Notes: generated by a model not told the origin, from the sequence alone. Numbered from the stretch's first letter, positions 44,567 to 53,339 are shown. The stretch is DNA of 64,000 bases from Brevibacillus reuszeri (GCF_002897295.1 NZ_BEXF01000015.1:62001-126000); one strand, 5' to 3'. Numbers and translations are program-made.

Positions 44567-45052
44567 CTAATCGACCTTATTGAAAACTCCCTTCAATGCC
44601 TCTTTCGCATTTTTCCAGCTACCAAAAATGCTTTCGATATCTTCCTTTGAAGGATAACCATTACGAGCTAATTGCCACTCATTGTAGCTGGTTCCAGTCA
44701 CTTTGCCTGTCTCTAATTTTGCCAGTTTCATAGCTTCTAAGCAGTCCACATCATTAAATAGTCCCGCTCCTTGATCCTTCTTTCTCAATCGATGCTTCCT
44801 CATTCGTTCAGCTCCACTCACTCGTTCATGCTCAACTTTACATGATGAACATAGCAAGAGAGTTTCTTTAAATTCATTCATTTTCATTCGCGCATTTGTA
44901 CTGATCATTTGACTCTCGCACTTATCGCAGATGGTTAGCAAAAGAACAGGTTTATTGGGATCACAAGAGTCATTAATCGCATCTAATAACTCTTGTAGAG
45001 AGATCCCCTTCGTTCCTAACACTTCGAGAATCTTTTGAAGTTGTATATTCAT
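44567..45052 (-). CDS. Zinc-finger protein with homing-endonuclease-associated repeat, 161 aa
   Basis: CDKC (about residue 43) and CSSC (about residue 69) form a zinc ribbon. The C-terminal part, SYNEWQLARNGYPSKEDIESIFGSW, resembles the HTH repeat associated with HNH homing endonucleases and found in other DNA-binding proteins. A DNA-binding regulator is likely. GAGAGG precedes the start; GTG at 45055 is an alternative. Confidence 0.6.
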   Translation of the reverse strand: MNIQLQKILEVLGTKGISLQELLDAINDSCDPNKPVLLLTICDKCESQMISTNARMKMNEFKETLLLCSSCKVEHERVSGAERMRKHRLRKKDQGAGLFNDVDCLEAMKLAKLETGKVTGTSYNEWQLARNGYPSKEDIESIFGSWKNAKEALKGVFNKVD

Positions 45053-45327
45053 CACAAGATGTTCCTCTCGTCAAAGATATAGAATATGTACGTCTACCCT
45101 CGAGTAATCTCATGGGAGACTCTCCTTCTCCTACATCTTCCATCACTGCACGAAAAACTTCAATACTTACTTGCTTCAAGACAAGTATTGGCTCCCCAGT
45201 CTGGATAATTTTTCTACTTATCATTAATTTAACTCATTTTTAGTTACAACACAAATAACGAAACAAAATATCTCATTCTTCCGTTCGCTCTACACTAAAG
45301 ATTTTTCGATGGGGTCTGCACGCGCTT

Positions 45328-46227
45328 TTATTGAGTATGAGGGAATTCATTCCACTCTTTACTGTACAACAGACGTCCAGCACGTTTTCTTCCTACCCGA
45401 TCCATATAAACGTAGTTATCATCAGAAGGTATGCTTGTATGCACTAACCCTGCGTCTGTGTCAGTCACCCAAAATTCCGGGTCGTCCTCATTATCTTCAT
45501 CATGTGGGAGGAATTCGCCCCATTGCTTAAAAAAGAACGCAACACCATACTGCTCGCATTGATTTTTTAATCCTTCTACCCACGATTGTCTCAATGGTCT
45601 TGCATTCGTTCCTGACTCTCCACCTACTATCACCCAATGTAAGTAGGATCTACCTGTATCGGGCTCTATCCAACTAAAATGGGTTGTTAAATCGATCGGA
45701 CCGAGAAGCGGTTCACATGAAAGGAACCTTACAGCTGCTTTTGTTTTGACCAGATGATGGACACGCTCATGATTTGTCTGTTCGTTCTCTATGGATACGC
45801 CTAACCATACATGACTTGGCAATTTCTCTAGGTTGTTCTGTTTTAAATAGGCAGTCACAATCTCCCGCATCCGTTCGGCCCTTTTCGTCAATATTTGAAA
45901 AGTATGCCAGTTTGCTTTTACCATGACGTCGAAAACTTCCTTAATGAACCATCCTGGTACTTCTTCATGAAATAAGTCTCCCATGCTATTCACGAATATT
46001 TTCCTTGGTTTTCTCCACGATAAGGGCATATCTAACCTGTTTTGAAACAGCTGTATTTCATTAAACGGTAACGCATACTGTTGAGGCAGCTTTTTCCCGT
46101 TACGATAGGCATCATATCGCCTGTTATGAAGAGTCATAGCATAGCAATTGCGGCAACCTTCCGAAACTTTGCTGCATCCTGTTAATGGATTCCATACTTG
46201 GTCTGTCCATTCAATAGAAGTTGTCAT
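45328..46227 (-). CDS. DUF5131 (phage Gp37/Gp68-type) protein, 299 aa
   Basis: The N-terminus SIEWTDQVWNPLTGCSKVSEGCRNCYA is the family signature; the three cysteines resemble a radical-SAM-type cluster site. FVNSMGDLFHEEVP, FQILTKRAERM and WVIVGGESG are further family motifs. It is common on phages and plasmids, role unknown. ATG at 46227 (GAGGGTAAAA before it). Last gene of the ASCH/GIY-YIG operon. Confidence 0.85.
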   Translation of the reverse strand: MTTSIEWTDQVWNPLTGCSKVSEGCRNCYAMTLHNRRYDAYRNGKKLPQQYALPFNEIQLFQNRLDMPLSWRKPRKIFVNSMGDLFHEEVPGWFIKEVFDVMVKANWHTFQILTKRAERMREIVTAYLKQNNLEKLPSHVWLGVSIENEQTNHERVHHLVKTKAAVRFLSCEPLLGPIDLTTHFSWIEPDTGRSYLHWVIVGGESGTNARPLRQSWVEGLKNQCEQYGVAFFFKQWGEFLPHDEDNEDDPEFWVTDTDAGLVHTSIPSDDNYVYMDRVGRKRAGRLLYSKEWNEFPHTQ

Positions 46228-46244
46228 TTTTACCCTCTTTTCTC

Positions 46245-46472
46245 TTATGTACTTCTGATCCTGTACCACCGATCTACTCCACGTTCTAAATTCTCTATCA
46301 TCATGTAGATCGTGACACAAACCATTATTTGACGATATTGATCCAAAGGTAATTGAAATCGTTGTGAGTAGATTCGACCGAGGCGATTTGCTTCAGTTCG
46401 TAGTTGTTCTACAGTCATATCAGAAAGATCATCCTCAATAGGTATTTCCTCACCTAATATGATAGTTGGCAT
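46245..46472 (-). CDS. Hypothetical protein, 75 aa
   Basis: GGAGAAGTAGATATA precedes the ATG. Helical in its second half (LDQYRQIMVCVTIYMMIENLERGV). Seventeen bp before the DUF5131 gene and 27 bp after the GIY-YIG gene, so part of the same operon. Confidence 0.6.
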   Translation of the reverse strand: MPTIILGEEIPIEDDLSDMTVEQLRTEANRLGRIYSQRFQLPLDQYRQIMVCVTIYMMIENLERGVDRWYRIRST

Positions 46473-46499
46473 TATATCTACTTCTCCTTAATCCATGTC

Positions 46500-47354
46500 T
46501 TATGGAACAGAGATTTCCAGTTTTAATTCTTCTTGCTTTAACACCATGTCGTTAAATTTTTGTTTTAGATCTTGGAGCGTTATTCTAGGTTTCATCAGGT
46601 TCTTTACTTTATAGCCATCATGTTCATACTTACTAATCCACCATGCCTCTATGTTATTAAGATACAGCTGATTCTCCGTATCATTTTGTTTTGGATTTCT
46701 ATTCACTTCAGCTAGTACGTGAAAGCTTAGGTCGCTTAAATCTCCTTTGGATCCATCCTTAACGTGTTCTTGCCATCGAAAGAAGGGGAGGTACCGTGTT
46801 TGTCCAATGTAATATTCATCTTGCGTTCGATTGTAAATAAGGTATATGTAACCAAATACAGTACCGTTCCTGCCCTCTTCTTTTTCTTGAAACACCCCTT
46901 CAGCGTCTACGCTTCTTTGGGTACGATTGAAGTCTGCCCTACAATCATAGGTACAGAAGTAGGCTGTTCTGTCTGAGTCATCGAATTCATCATAATCTAC
47001 TGCTTCCCACCGATTTCCTTCCCCAATGTATTCCCGTGGAAACTCACTGGCTTTACCTTTAAGAGGTATATGACACGAGAAACAATAAGAATCAATTTGT
47101 TTGTAAAATCGATCATAGAAATATTTATCGCTATCCATAACGATGGCATATACTCCATCCTTCTTCTTGGGCCGAGCAAACTTCATTTCATTTGAAGTAC
47201 CATGACAATAACGTTCTCTGACGATTTTCTTTGCTTCATCGCGCTCGACATCTTTTAGATAGAACTCATCTAGAAGCGTCCCCTTTTCAGAAGCATCCCT
47301 TTCAAAAGAATAATCAAAAACACGTATCCAAAAATATCGAGTATCTCCTTTCAT
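46500..47354 (-). CDS. GIY-YIG nuclease-domain protein with zinc sites, 284 aa
   Basis: GYIYLIYNRTQDEYYIGQT (about residue 168) matches the GIY-YIG core in relaxed form, followed by the arginine in FFRWQEHV. An N-terminal zinc-binding region has CFSCH and FCTYDC. Enzymes of this class cut DNA as homing or mobility nucleases. Its start overlaps the stop of the ASCH gene (ATGA), so translation is coupled. Confidence 0.75.
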   Translation of the reverse strand: MKGDTRYFWIRVFDYSFERDASEKGTLLDEFYLKDVERDEAKKIVRERYCHGTSNEMKFARPKKKDGVYAIVMDSDKYFYDRFYKQIDSYCFSCHIPLKGKASEFPREYIGEGNRWEAVDYDEFDDSDRTAYFCTYDCRADFNRTQRSVDAEGVFQEKEEGRNGTVFGYIYLIYNRTQDEYYIGQTRYLPFFRWQEHVKDGSKGDLSDLSFHVLAEVNRNPKQNDTENQLYLNNIEAWWISKYEHDGYKVKNLMKPRITLQDLKQKFNDMVLKQEELKLEISVP

Positions 47355-47812
47355 AGACCCACCCCTCCGACTGAATTGTTATACCATTCCCACAGTCTTT
47401 GATATCCTTTTGCTGGAACAGGATCTATCTGCTTTCGATCGGTCATTTCCCAAGCATACCGCCCCGCTTCGTACCAGCCAAAATCATATTCAATCCCTCG
47501 TACTTCAGTAACACGGCCAAGAGCAGATAAATAAGCAACCTTTTCTTTGTCATTCGTTTCTTTTACCAATAAGCAATCAGCAAGTGTAGCGATTGCTACG
47601 ACAGACCCCATCGGAAGATTATCAACCTTGTAGCCATGTTGGGTAAGGATCGATCGTATTGGTTCTGTCTCACACATTTCCGTATCAACTTTCTTTGCAG
47701 CGTGAATTGCAATTTTTCCTCGATAATTGGTAAGCCAGCTTCGAGTCTCAAATTGTTTCTCCCCAATAGCAATCAAAGTTGCGTAGGGTTGATATATGGT
47801 AATGGCTTTAAT
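47351..47812 (-). CDS. ASCH-domain protein, 153 aa, with ATT start codon
   Basis: The sequence after the proposed start (KAITIYQPYATLIAIGEKQFETRSW in pieces) is the full N-terminus of the ASCH fold, whose members usually begin MKAITIxQP. Here the first codon is ATT at 47812, with AGGAGG 8 nt upstream and no ATG in frame before residue 49. ASCH domains bind RNA or modified bases. First gene of the operon with GIY-YIG and DUF5131. Confidence 0.75.
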   Translation of the reverse strand: MKAITIYQPYATLIAIGEKQFETRSWLTNYRGKIAIHAAKKVDTEMCETEPIRSILTQHGYKVDNLPMGSVVAIATLADCLLVKETNDKEKVAYLSALGRVTEVRGIEYDFGWYEAGRYAWEMTDRKQIDPVPAKGYQRLWEWYNNSVGGVGL

Positions 47813-47999
47813 GGTATTTCCCTCCTAGCGATGACCTGAAAAACTTGTGATTCCGAATTTATTTCTCCCACTTAATAAATCGTATGGTTTGTCAAACCAT
47901 ACATATCTTTGGTATGTGGCCCCAACTTTAGTTAGGTCAAAAAAAACAAGAGATATGATATATTCACAATGCCCATTGTAAATTTTCCTCTCTTTATCC

Positions 48000-48083
48000 G
48001 TTGATGGAACGCCGTGTGCGATGAAAGTCGCCCGCACGGTGTAGGCTCGTTATAAAACCGAAATAGAGAGAGGTATAAAACGA
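48000..48083 (+). mobile_element. 3' relic of a group II intron (domains V and VI)
   Basis: GCCGTGTGCGATGAAAGTCG and then CCCGCACGGTGT (about 48010-48044) fit a group II domain V with a GAAA loop and two-base bulge. A CTCGTT/AACGAG stem with bulged A follows as domain VI, and the intron would end at about 48082 (GAGAAT). No upstream intron domains or RT frame remain. It is different in sequence and strand from the intron at 17173. Confidence 0.7.
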
Positions 48084-48438
48084 GAATAGCGGACCATCAT
48101 TTACAGCAGAAATTGACAAACCTCTTTCCGGGATAGGTACATCAACTATCACTATCACTGCACTGGATAACAACTCCAATCCAATGCCACTCTATCCTTT
48201 TAAAGTTGACGTTGTTATAACCAACAACGGTGATGACTTAGAGGTGTATTCAATTAATGGAGCTGTAATTGTCTCTAGTGTAAATGACTTAGGTATACCC
48301 CCAACTGGCTTTAACGGAAAGACCACACTTACTGTTGGCTTTTTAAGTGCAATAGATCGTGGTGATGGATTGTCGCTTCAAATAAAGACTATTGATGATA
48401 AAAAAGTCGGTAGTGCATTTTCGTACGTCCATGAATAA
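48084..48438 (+). pseudogene. 3' fragment of an Ig-like/adhesin-type gene behind the intron relic
   Basis: The frame reads SGPSFTAEIDKPLSGIG and continues through VDVVITNNGDDLEVYS to a TGA/TAA at 48438 without any start signal upstream. The beta-rich text (GKTTLTVGFLSAIDRGDG) resembles invasin/Big-type or DUF11-type domains of surface proteins. The 5' exon is missing, so this is the tail of a gene once interrupted by the intron. Confidence 0.65.
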
Positions 48439-48480
48439 TTTGTAATACTTGCCCTTAGGTGAAATCCCTAAGGGCTAAAT

Positions 48481-48509
48481 TTGAAAATGTATAATTCAAA
48501 TGCTATAAT
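48481..48509 (+). promoter_or_regulatory. Sigma-A promoter of the 48-aa gene
   Basis: TTGAAA (48481-48486), 17 nt, TATAAT (48504-48509). Confidence 0.75.
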
Positions 48510-48528
48510 TTTTTCAGATCGAAGCGAC

Positions 48529-48551
48529 AAAGGAGACGCTCACTATGAGCT
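48529..48551 (+). promoter_or_regulatory. Minimal ORF (ATG AGC TGA) in the leader of the 48-aa gene
   Basis: AAAGGAG, a 9-nt spacer and ATG AGC TGA form a two-codon reading frame with a strong ribosome binding site, about 30 nt after the expected transcription start and 45 nt before the gene start. Ribosomes caught there could regulate the downstream gene. Confidence 0.35.
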
Positions 48552-48593
48552 GAGATGCGTCGATACTCAATAATTAGAGGAGCGTGTTTCCTT

Positions 48594-48740
48594 ATGTCAA
48601 AAATCAATCCGATTGAAGAATGGTTTAAGTTACGGAATCCAAAGAACGGTGCAGAAGTAAATGCTACTTTAAAATTTCTCCCTCATTGGGATCAACGCGG
48701 ATTTATCGTAGTAGGAAAGACTACGAAACCTAATTTCTAA
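48594..48740 (+). CDS. Hypothetical protein, 48 aa
   Basis: AGAGGAG precedes the ATG at 48594 (MSKINPIEEWFKLRNP). The protein is short and basic with a beta-rich C-terminus (FLPHWDQRGFIVVGK). It has its own promoter and a terminator, so it is an independent unit. Family unknown. Confidence 0.65.
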   Translation: MSKINPIEEWFKLRNPKNGAEVNATLKFLPHWDQRGFIVVGKTTKPNF

Positions 48741-48741
48741 G

Positions 48742-48775
48742 CAGAGGCAGCCCTTTCGGCTGCTTTTTTATTTAA
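48742..48775 (+). terminator. Terminator of the 48-aa gene
   Basis: GCAGAGGCAGCCCTTTCGGCTGCTTTTTTAT stem-loop with a T-run. Confidence 0.8.
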
Positions 48776-48869
48776 GTAATACCTGTGTTAAACTGACCAA
48801 TCACGTTTTAGTTTTCCTAGGTAAACGTACATACGAAAAATTTTCAGCACGATTTTGGTCTTACTCATT

Positions 48870-49220
48870 TTATTCTTCATTTTGTAAAAAGTAGATTTCT
48901 GAATAGCAGGCAAAGCAAGCTCGTTCAGTTCTCATTTTTTCACCAAACATTGTTTTTTGTGCTACAATCCTTTTTGCAGCCTCCTTACTTTCTACTTTTA
49001 TTTCTTCTAGTGTACAACCTCCGGCATTACACATTTCCGTTATAATGAACCACGAGCCACTCTCTTTGTCATAGTAGTAATCAAATGGATATCTAGATTC
49101 ACCCCGCTCAACTGTTGCCATAAATTGATCTATTTTTTTGTCGATTATTTTCCAATCACGTACTAATCTAATAGCTTTCTCATACATGCTTATATCCATG
49201 AAAGTAGGTTTTGATAACAT
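48870..49220 (-). CDS. Hypothetical protein, 116 aa
   Basis: TTTGGAGG precedes an ATG at 49220 (MLSKPTFMDISMYE); the frame itself extends to 49295. It has five cysteines, including CNAGGC and CFACYS, which may bind a metal. Charged helical sections. No family recognised. Confidence 0.6.
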   Translation of the reverse strand: MLSKPTFMDISMYEKAIRLVRDWKIIDKKIDQFMATVERGESRYPFDYYYDKESGSWFIITEMCNAGGCTLEEIKVESKEAAKRIVAQKTMFGEKMRTERACFACYSEIYFLQNEE

Positions 49221-49349
49221 TTTAATCCTCCAAAATAATTCTTTGTTTGATGCATTCTGTTTAACCAAGTAGGTAGTTAGGAACACTGTCTGCATATGAC
49301 TAAGACCTGAGGTTTCTATGACTCACTACCATTGTCAACCTTGACCTTA

Positions 49350-51101
49350 TTAAGCAGATTTTTGCATCTTGCGTAATCGCTCGATAACTAGATCCATGTG
49401 CTTCCCGACTTCAACCTGGGCCAATGCTCTATCACTCTCAGTTTCAACATCCCCACCCATGATGCCGACAAATTGAGCTGTTTTAAATCCGAGGCAATCC
49501 ATCATTGCCTCGTCTGTACCAGCAGACGAAACGAGATAATACGACAACACAGAGTCTTTCTGGCCCATCCTATGGGTACGATCCTCACATTGGCTATGTA
49601 TTCCTGGTGACCAATCTAATTCTCCAAATACATTGATTCTTGCACGGTGCTGTAATCCATCAAGACCGGCAGCAGCTCGTAAAGAAATGATCATTAGATT
49701 TGAATCGCCCTCTAAGAATTTTTTCTTATTCTCCTCCTTCTCTCGATCCGTTTCATGACCAGTTATCTTAACTGGAGAGCATTCTTCTAATTCATCCATC
49801 CAAATTTGGTATACAGCATGATGCCAACCATAAAGGACAACCGCCTCCCCAGCATCAAGTAGCATTTTTACAAAAGCTGCTACATGTTTTGCTTTGGCGA
49901 TCCCGGTTGCTTCTCTGGCTGCAATACTTATCTGTTGTTTGTATCTACCCCGCTCTAAATGATTCGTAGCATTGTCAAGTTGCCTCACCAACGACAATGC
50001 AAACTCGATACTTTGGTCATATATCTTTTCGTCATAATCTATTTCGTGGACAATTCTACGTTTAGGAGGCAATTCGTCTAATACATCTTCTTTTGTTCTT
50101 CGAAGCATTAGGCCCTCGCGACGAAGATGATCCCCGAGTAACTCCGGATCTGCAACACTATCACTGCCATAACCATAACACCATTCTCTGGTAAAAGAGT
50201 CATAATCTCCCAGACAGTGCATCTCGATGATGTTAGTTACTGCCCAAATTTCGGCACCTTTGTTGTATATTGGCGTGCCCGACAAACCAATGCGATTCTC
50301 AACGCTTTCAGCCAGAAGTGATGCAGCACTATACTTCTCGGTACCGGTATGCCTTAGTTCTTGAATTTCATCGAAGACTAGAAAATTGAACCTATACTCT
50401 GGTAGCACGTTTTTCCAACCTCGTAAAAGACCATAGTGGATAAGGTAAAACTGGGCAGGTGGCAAATCGTAAGGTTTTAACCCTTTAATAACATGGACCA
50501 TATTCTCTGTTGTAGGGAACAAGGATTGCTGACCTTCTATCTGTGGTTGTATAAATTGGGTGATATTACTTGACCACTGCCGAATAATATTCTTGGGGGC
50601 AACAATAATACCCGGATAGCCATTCAACTTAGCGATCCATGCAAGTGACTGTACTGTTTTTCCCAGTCCCATGTCATCAGCTAACAGAGTTGGAGCGTTA
50701 TTTAATAGAAACCCTGCTCCTTCTTTCTGAAACTCTCTTAACTGGCCATTGAAATATGAAGAGGTTTCAATTTTTAGCGGTTGTTTCCGCATTTCTAACC
50801 GTTGCTGAACGTGTTCAATTGTTTTCCTATAATCTTGCTGCCATAGCTCAGGATCAACGACTCGTAGGGGGTATCTCTGCATCAGCCAGTTTAAATCCCC
50901 ATTCGTTCTTTTGTTTCGTTTAAATCTCGCCTCTCCTTTCCCGCGTCCCATTGAACCAGGAAAGAGTTTCTTCGCCATCTGAGTGACTACCGGTTCTCCT
51001 TTAATAATCCATGAGTCAGTCTTTTTCTCGTACATTAAATCACCGTAATAGTAATCATCGATTGCGATAGGTGGTTCTAAATAAGTAGGTAACACCGTCA
51101 T
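49350..51101 (-). CDS. SNF2-family DEAD-like helicase, 583 aa
   Basis: Complete SNF2 core: Walker A in LLADDMGLGKTVQSL, motif Ia IIVAPKNIIRQW, motif II FLVFDEIQEL, motif III GLSGTPIYNKG, and motif VI in CEDRTHRMGQKDSV. No accessory domain. Phages of Gram-positive bacteria often pair this type of helicase with a small nuclease, as here. Probably used in replication or recombination of element DNA. Start follows GTGAGG. Confidence 0.9.
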   Translation of the reverse strand: MTVLPTYLEPPIAIDDYYYGDLMYEKKTDSWIIKGEPVVTQMAKKLFPGSMGRGKGEARFKRNKRTNGDLNWLMQRYPLRVVDPELWQQDYRKTIEHVQQRLEMRKQPLKIETSSYFNGQLREFQKEGAGFLLNNAPTLLADDMGLGKTVQSLAWIAKLNGYPGIIVAPKNIIRQWSSNITQFIQPQIEGQQSLFPTTENMVHVIKGLKPYDLPPAQFYLIHYGLLRGWKNVLPEYRFNFLVFDEIQELRHTGTEKYSAASLLAESVENRIGLSGTPIYNKGAEIWAVTNIIEMHCLGDYDSFTREWCYGYGSDSVADPELLGDHLRREGLMLRRTKEDVLDELPPKRRIVHEIDYDEKIYDQSIEFALSLVRQLDNATNHLERGRYKQQISIAAREATGIAKAKHVAAFVKMLLDAGEAVVLYGWHHAVYQIWMDELEECSPVKITGHETDREKEENKKKFLEGDSNLMIISLRAAAGLDGLQHRARINVFGELDWSPGIHSQCEDRTHRMGQKDSVLSYYLVSSAGTDEAMMDCLGFKTAQFVGIMGGDVETESDRALAQVEVGKHMDLVIERLRKMQKSA

Positions 51102-51111
51102 CTACTTCACC

Positions 51112-51522
51112 TCACTTACTGGATATGCCCCATAACCGATTGAGTCCAATACAAAAACACGGCTTTCCATTAATCTCTTCAGGTACACCTTGGTACCTTT
51201 CGATAACTAGAATGATTGCATTTACTTCTGGATAAGAAGCATATTTCTCTAATTGAGCAAGAACTTGTTTTTCGTTTGGTTTTTGCTTCTTTGCTTCAAT
51301 TGCAATGCCTCCTTCAGTAAGAAAATCTACTCTACTTCCCTTGCCAAGCCTAGACTCACTGGAGTAACGAATATTTGCTTTATCAAGTTGCTCGCTGATC
51401 TTCCTATGAAGCTGATACTCATCGACGAGGACATGTACACGAACATTCTTTAATGCAGTAATCACTTCAGGTAACCTGGTAGTAACGTTTATAGGGTCAT
51501 TATCAAATAAACCGATTTGCAC
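51112..51522 (-). CDS. Small PD-(D/E)XK-type nuclease, 136 aa (GTG start)
   Basis: GSRVDFLTEGGIAIEAKKQKPNEKQVLAQLEKY carries a D-x(9)-E-x-K motif in the order expected for VRR-NUC/PD-(D/E)XK enzymes (reported here as VDFL...IEAKK). GAGGGG precedes a GTG at 51522; the frame extends to 51552. It ends 10 bp before the SNF2 helicase starts. The pair recalls VRR-NUC and helicase neighbours in phage replication modules. Confidence 0.7.
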   Translation of the reverse strand: MQIGLFDNDPINVTTRLPEVITALKNVRVHVLVDEYQLHRKISEQLDKANIRYSSESRLGKGSRVDFLTEGGIAIEAKKQKPNEKQVLAQLEKYASYPEVNAIILVIERYQGVPEEINGKPCFCIGLNRLWGISSK

Positions 51523-51712
51523 ATCGTTCCCCTCATTTCGTGTTCTGTGCATTTAGCAAACTTAAATATACTAATGACATCGCCTAGCTTTTCGCACTTT
51601 CTCATCAAACGTTCTAATTTCATGGTATAAGTTATCTTTGGGTTATTAGATATGTTCACTGTGATGACTTATCGGAACACATTCTACTCCCACCTCTTTG
51701 AAGACTTACCAT

Positions 51713-52048
51713 TTAGGTTAAGTCCATAGCGGTAATGAAAACACCTTGTGTCTGGAGAAACGCGAGCGTTAAAGCAAATGGTGCATTGTTGTGGAAGGAA
51801 ATGTACGTATACCCATTGATGATCCTTGCTTGTCCGCGATACCCTTCCTCACTTTGATCAAACATGAGATAAACCCCTTTCTCCCTAGCCATTTCGACCA
51901 AGACACCCATACTTTCCCAAGATACGGTTGGTGCGAAAAGAACGTATCCACCCTGTTCGGTTTTGTAGTAAACATCTCCGTTTTCAACAAGCAGATAATC
52001 TAACTCCAATGCTGATGCAACCATTTGATCAATCTCTGCATTTATCAT
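51713..52048 (-). CDS. Hypothetical protein, 111 aa
   Basis: Start uncertain: ATG at 52048 (MINAEIDQMVASALELDY) with GAGAAG before it, or the frame start at 52072. Alpha/beta, with no cysteine cluster and no recognised family. It stands in front of the nuclease/helicase pair after a gap of about 190 nt. Confidence 0.5.
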   Translation of the reverse strand: MINAEIDQMVASALELDYLLVENGDVYYKTEQGGYVLFAPTVSWESMGVLVEMAREKGVYLMFDQSEEGYRGQARIINGYTYISFHNNAPFALTLAFLQTQGVFITAMDLT

Positions 52049-52193
52049 GTTCTTCTCGTTATCTCCCTTCACCAGACATATGAGTCAATCACAACAAGGA
52101 AAACCTCACCGAATGCTGTTCTTGTCCATCTTACGGTTGTTCTTCGACATGCGTGAACGTGAAAGTTCGATAATTCCTATGTAAAATGCTCTA

Positions 52194-52418
52194 TTAGCAA
52201 CTCGTGCAATCCTCTGCTGGCATCCAAGTTTCATATCCATCTCCGAAATGTAACCGCAGTTCTGCATTACCGTATTGTTTAGATGCTTTGATTTCCACGA
52301 TTTTTCCAACGGCACCATATAAGATTCGCTTTTTATCATCATGACTTGTTGAGATAATCTCAGCATATCCGCCAACGCCAAATTCCCCAAAAACTTTGAC
52401 CTCATTTGCATCTCCCAT
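52194..52418 (-). CDS. Hypothetical protein, 74 aa
   Basis: GAGAGGAG lies 9 nt before an ATG at 52418 (MGDANEVKVFGEFGVGGYAEI). Beta-rich, small-domain character, ending in DCTSC. The frame extends to 52496, but that part overlaps the previous gene. Family unknown. Confidence 0.6.
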   Translation of the reverse strand: MGDANEVKVFGEFGVGGYAEIISTSHDDKKRILYGAVGKIVEIKASKQYGNAELRLHFGDGYETWMPAEDCTSC

Positions 52419-52480
52419 TTTCAATAGCTCCTCTCGTTTCAGGCTTGTGCAAGAGCTGGATACAACGATGTGATAAGCCA

Positions 52481-52837
52481 TCATTCCTCTTGCCAATCAA
52501 TTACTTGTGCCCCTATGATATGATCACCCAGAACCCGCTGATCATCATCAAAATGAATTGTGTATGGCCTTCCAGATTCTTCGTGATATAGAGTCAAGGA
52601 AATAGCTAGTTCCTCTTCGTTATCTTCAGCTGCTCCAACTTTGACTTCTTTAGCGGAAAACTCCCAGTCAGCAACGTGGCTAATAGCACTATTGATAATT
52701 GCCACGCCAGAGCAGTTTCCACCAATCTTGTGTTGGATTGTAGCCACATGCCTTCCAATTCGAACGTAAACCTCGGTAGTTTGAACTGTACGCTCAGGCA
52801 TTTCGCAAACGTTGTAATTTTTCATGGATTCATACAT
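52481..52837 (-). CDS. Hypothetical protein, 118 aa
   Basis: ACAAGGAGGAATAGCG precedes the ATG. Beta-rich, with an acidic middle (KVGAAEDNEEELAIS). No family recognised. Upstream neighbour of the 74-aa gene and probably co-transcribed. Confidence 0.6.
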   Translation of the reverse strand: MYESMKNYNVCEMPERTVQTTEVYVRIGRHVATIQHKIGGNCSGVAIINSAISHVADWEFSAKEVKVGAAEDNEEELAISLTLYHEESGRPYTIHFDDDQRVLGDHIIGAQVIDWQEE

Positions 52838-52874
52838 CGCTATTCCTCCTTGTATCCCTACATTATTTGTAAAA

Positions 52875-53042
52875 CTATGGGTTGAACGTTCCGTTTTTTA
52901 CCTCATGGACGATTTTCAACTTCAACTTTGACAATTCTATTCCGGTTTTCAAATCGTCGTTTCTTGGCCTCTTCTTTTTTGCTGGCGCGTACTCTTGTTC
53001 GTTGAGCCAATTGAACAGCTTAGTGGCATCAATTAACACCAT
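52875..53042 (-). CDS. Small basic protein, 55 aa
   Basis: AAAAGGAGGATTC precedes the ATG at 53042. The product (MVLIDATKLFNWLNEQEYAPAKKKRPRND...) has a basic middle. It resembles no family I know. It lies between the 61-aa and 118-aa genes in a compact row. Confidence 0.6.
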   Translation of the reverse strand: MVLIDATKLFNWLNEQEYAPAKKKRPRNDDLKTGIELSKLKLKIVHEVKNGTFNP

Positions 53043-53098
53043 GAATCCTCCTTTTCTCCCTGAGCATTTTGATAATCCCCTGTAGGGATCTCCACATT

Positions 53099-53284
53099 CT
53101 ACTGTCGAAGTCCCTCGATATAAAATGCCACCTCAACATCCTGAAATAAACGTCCTTCAATCAATGCTTTTAGTGCTTCCTCACGTCTTTTCGGCCCTGT
53201 TCCAACGAATTTTAAAAACTCATCAACTGAGACAAAGCTTTTTTCATCCGACTTTTTAATCCATTTGACCACTGAACTCGTCAT
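53099..53284 (-). CDS. Hypothetical protein, 61 aa
   Basis: TGGAGGGTTCCTT precedes the ATG at 53284 (MTSSVVKWIKKSDEKSFV). A charged, helical small protein with a possible helix-turn-helix (VDEFLKFVGTGPKRREEALKAL). Weak evidence for DNA binding. Confidence 0.55.
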   Translation of the reverse strand: MTSSVVKWIKKSDEKSFVSVDEFLKFVGTGPKRREEALKALIEGRLFQDVEVAFYIEGLRQ

Positions 53285-53339
53285 AAGGAACCCTCCATTA
53301 TTCAAAATGAGCATTGTGTTAAATCTAGCGCACAACAAT

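Noticed and set aside
44973..45224. An 83-aa minus-strand frame
   Set aside because: No ribosome binding site, and it overlaps the start of the 161-aa gene.
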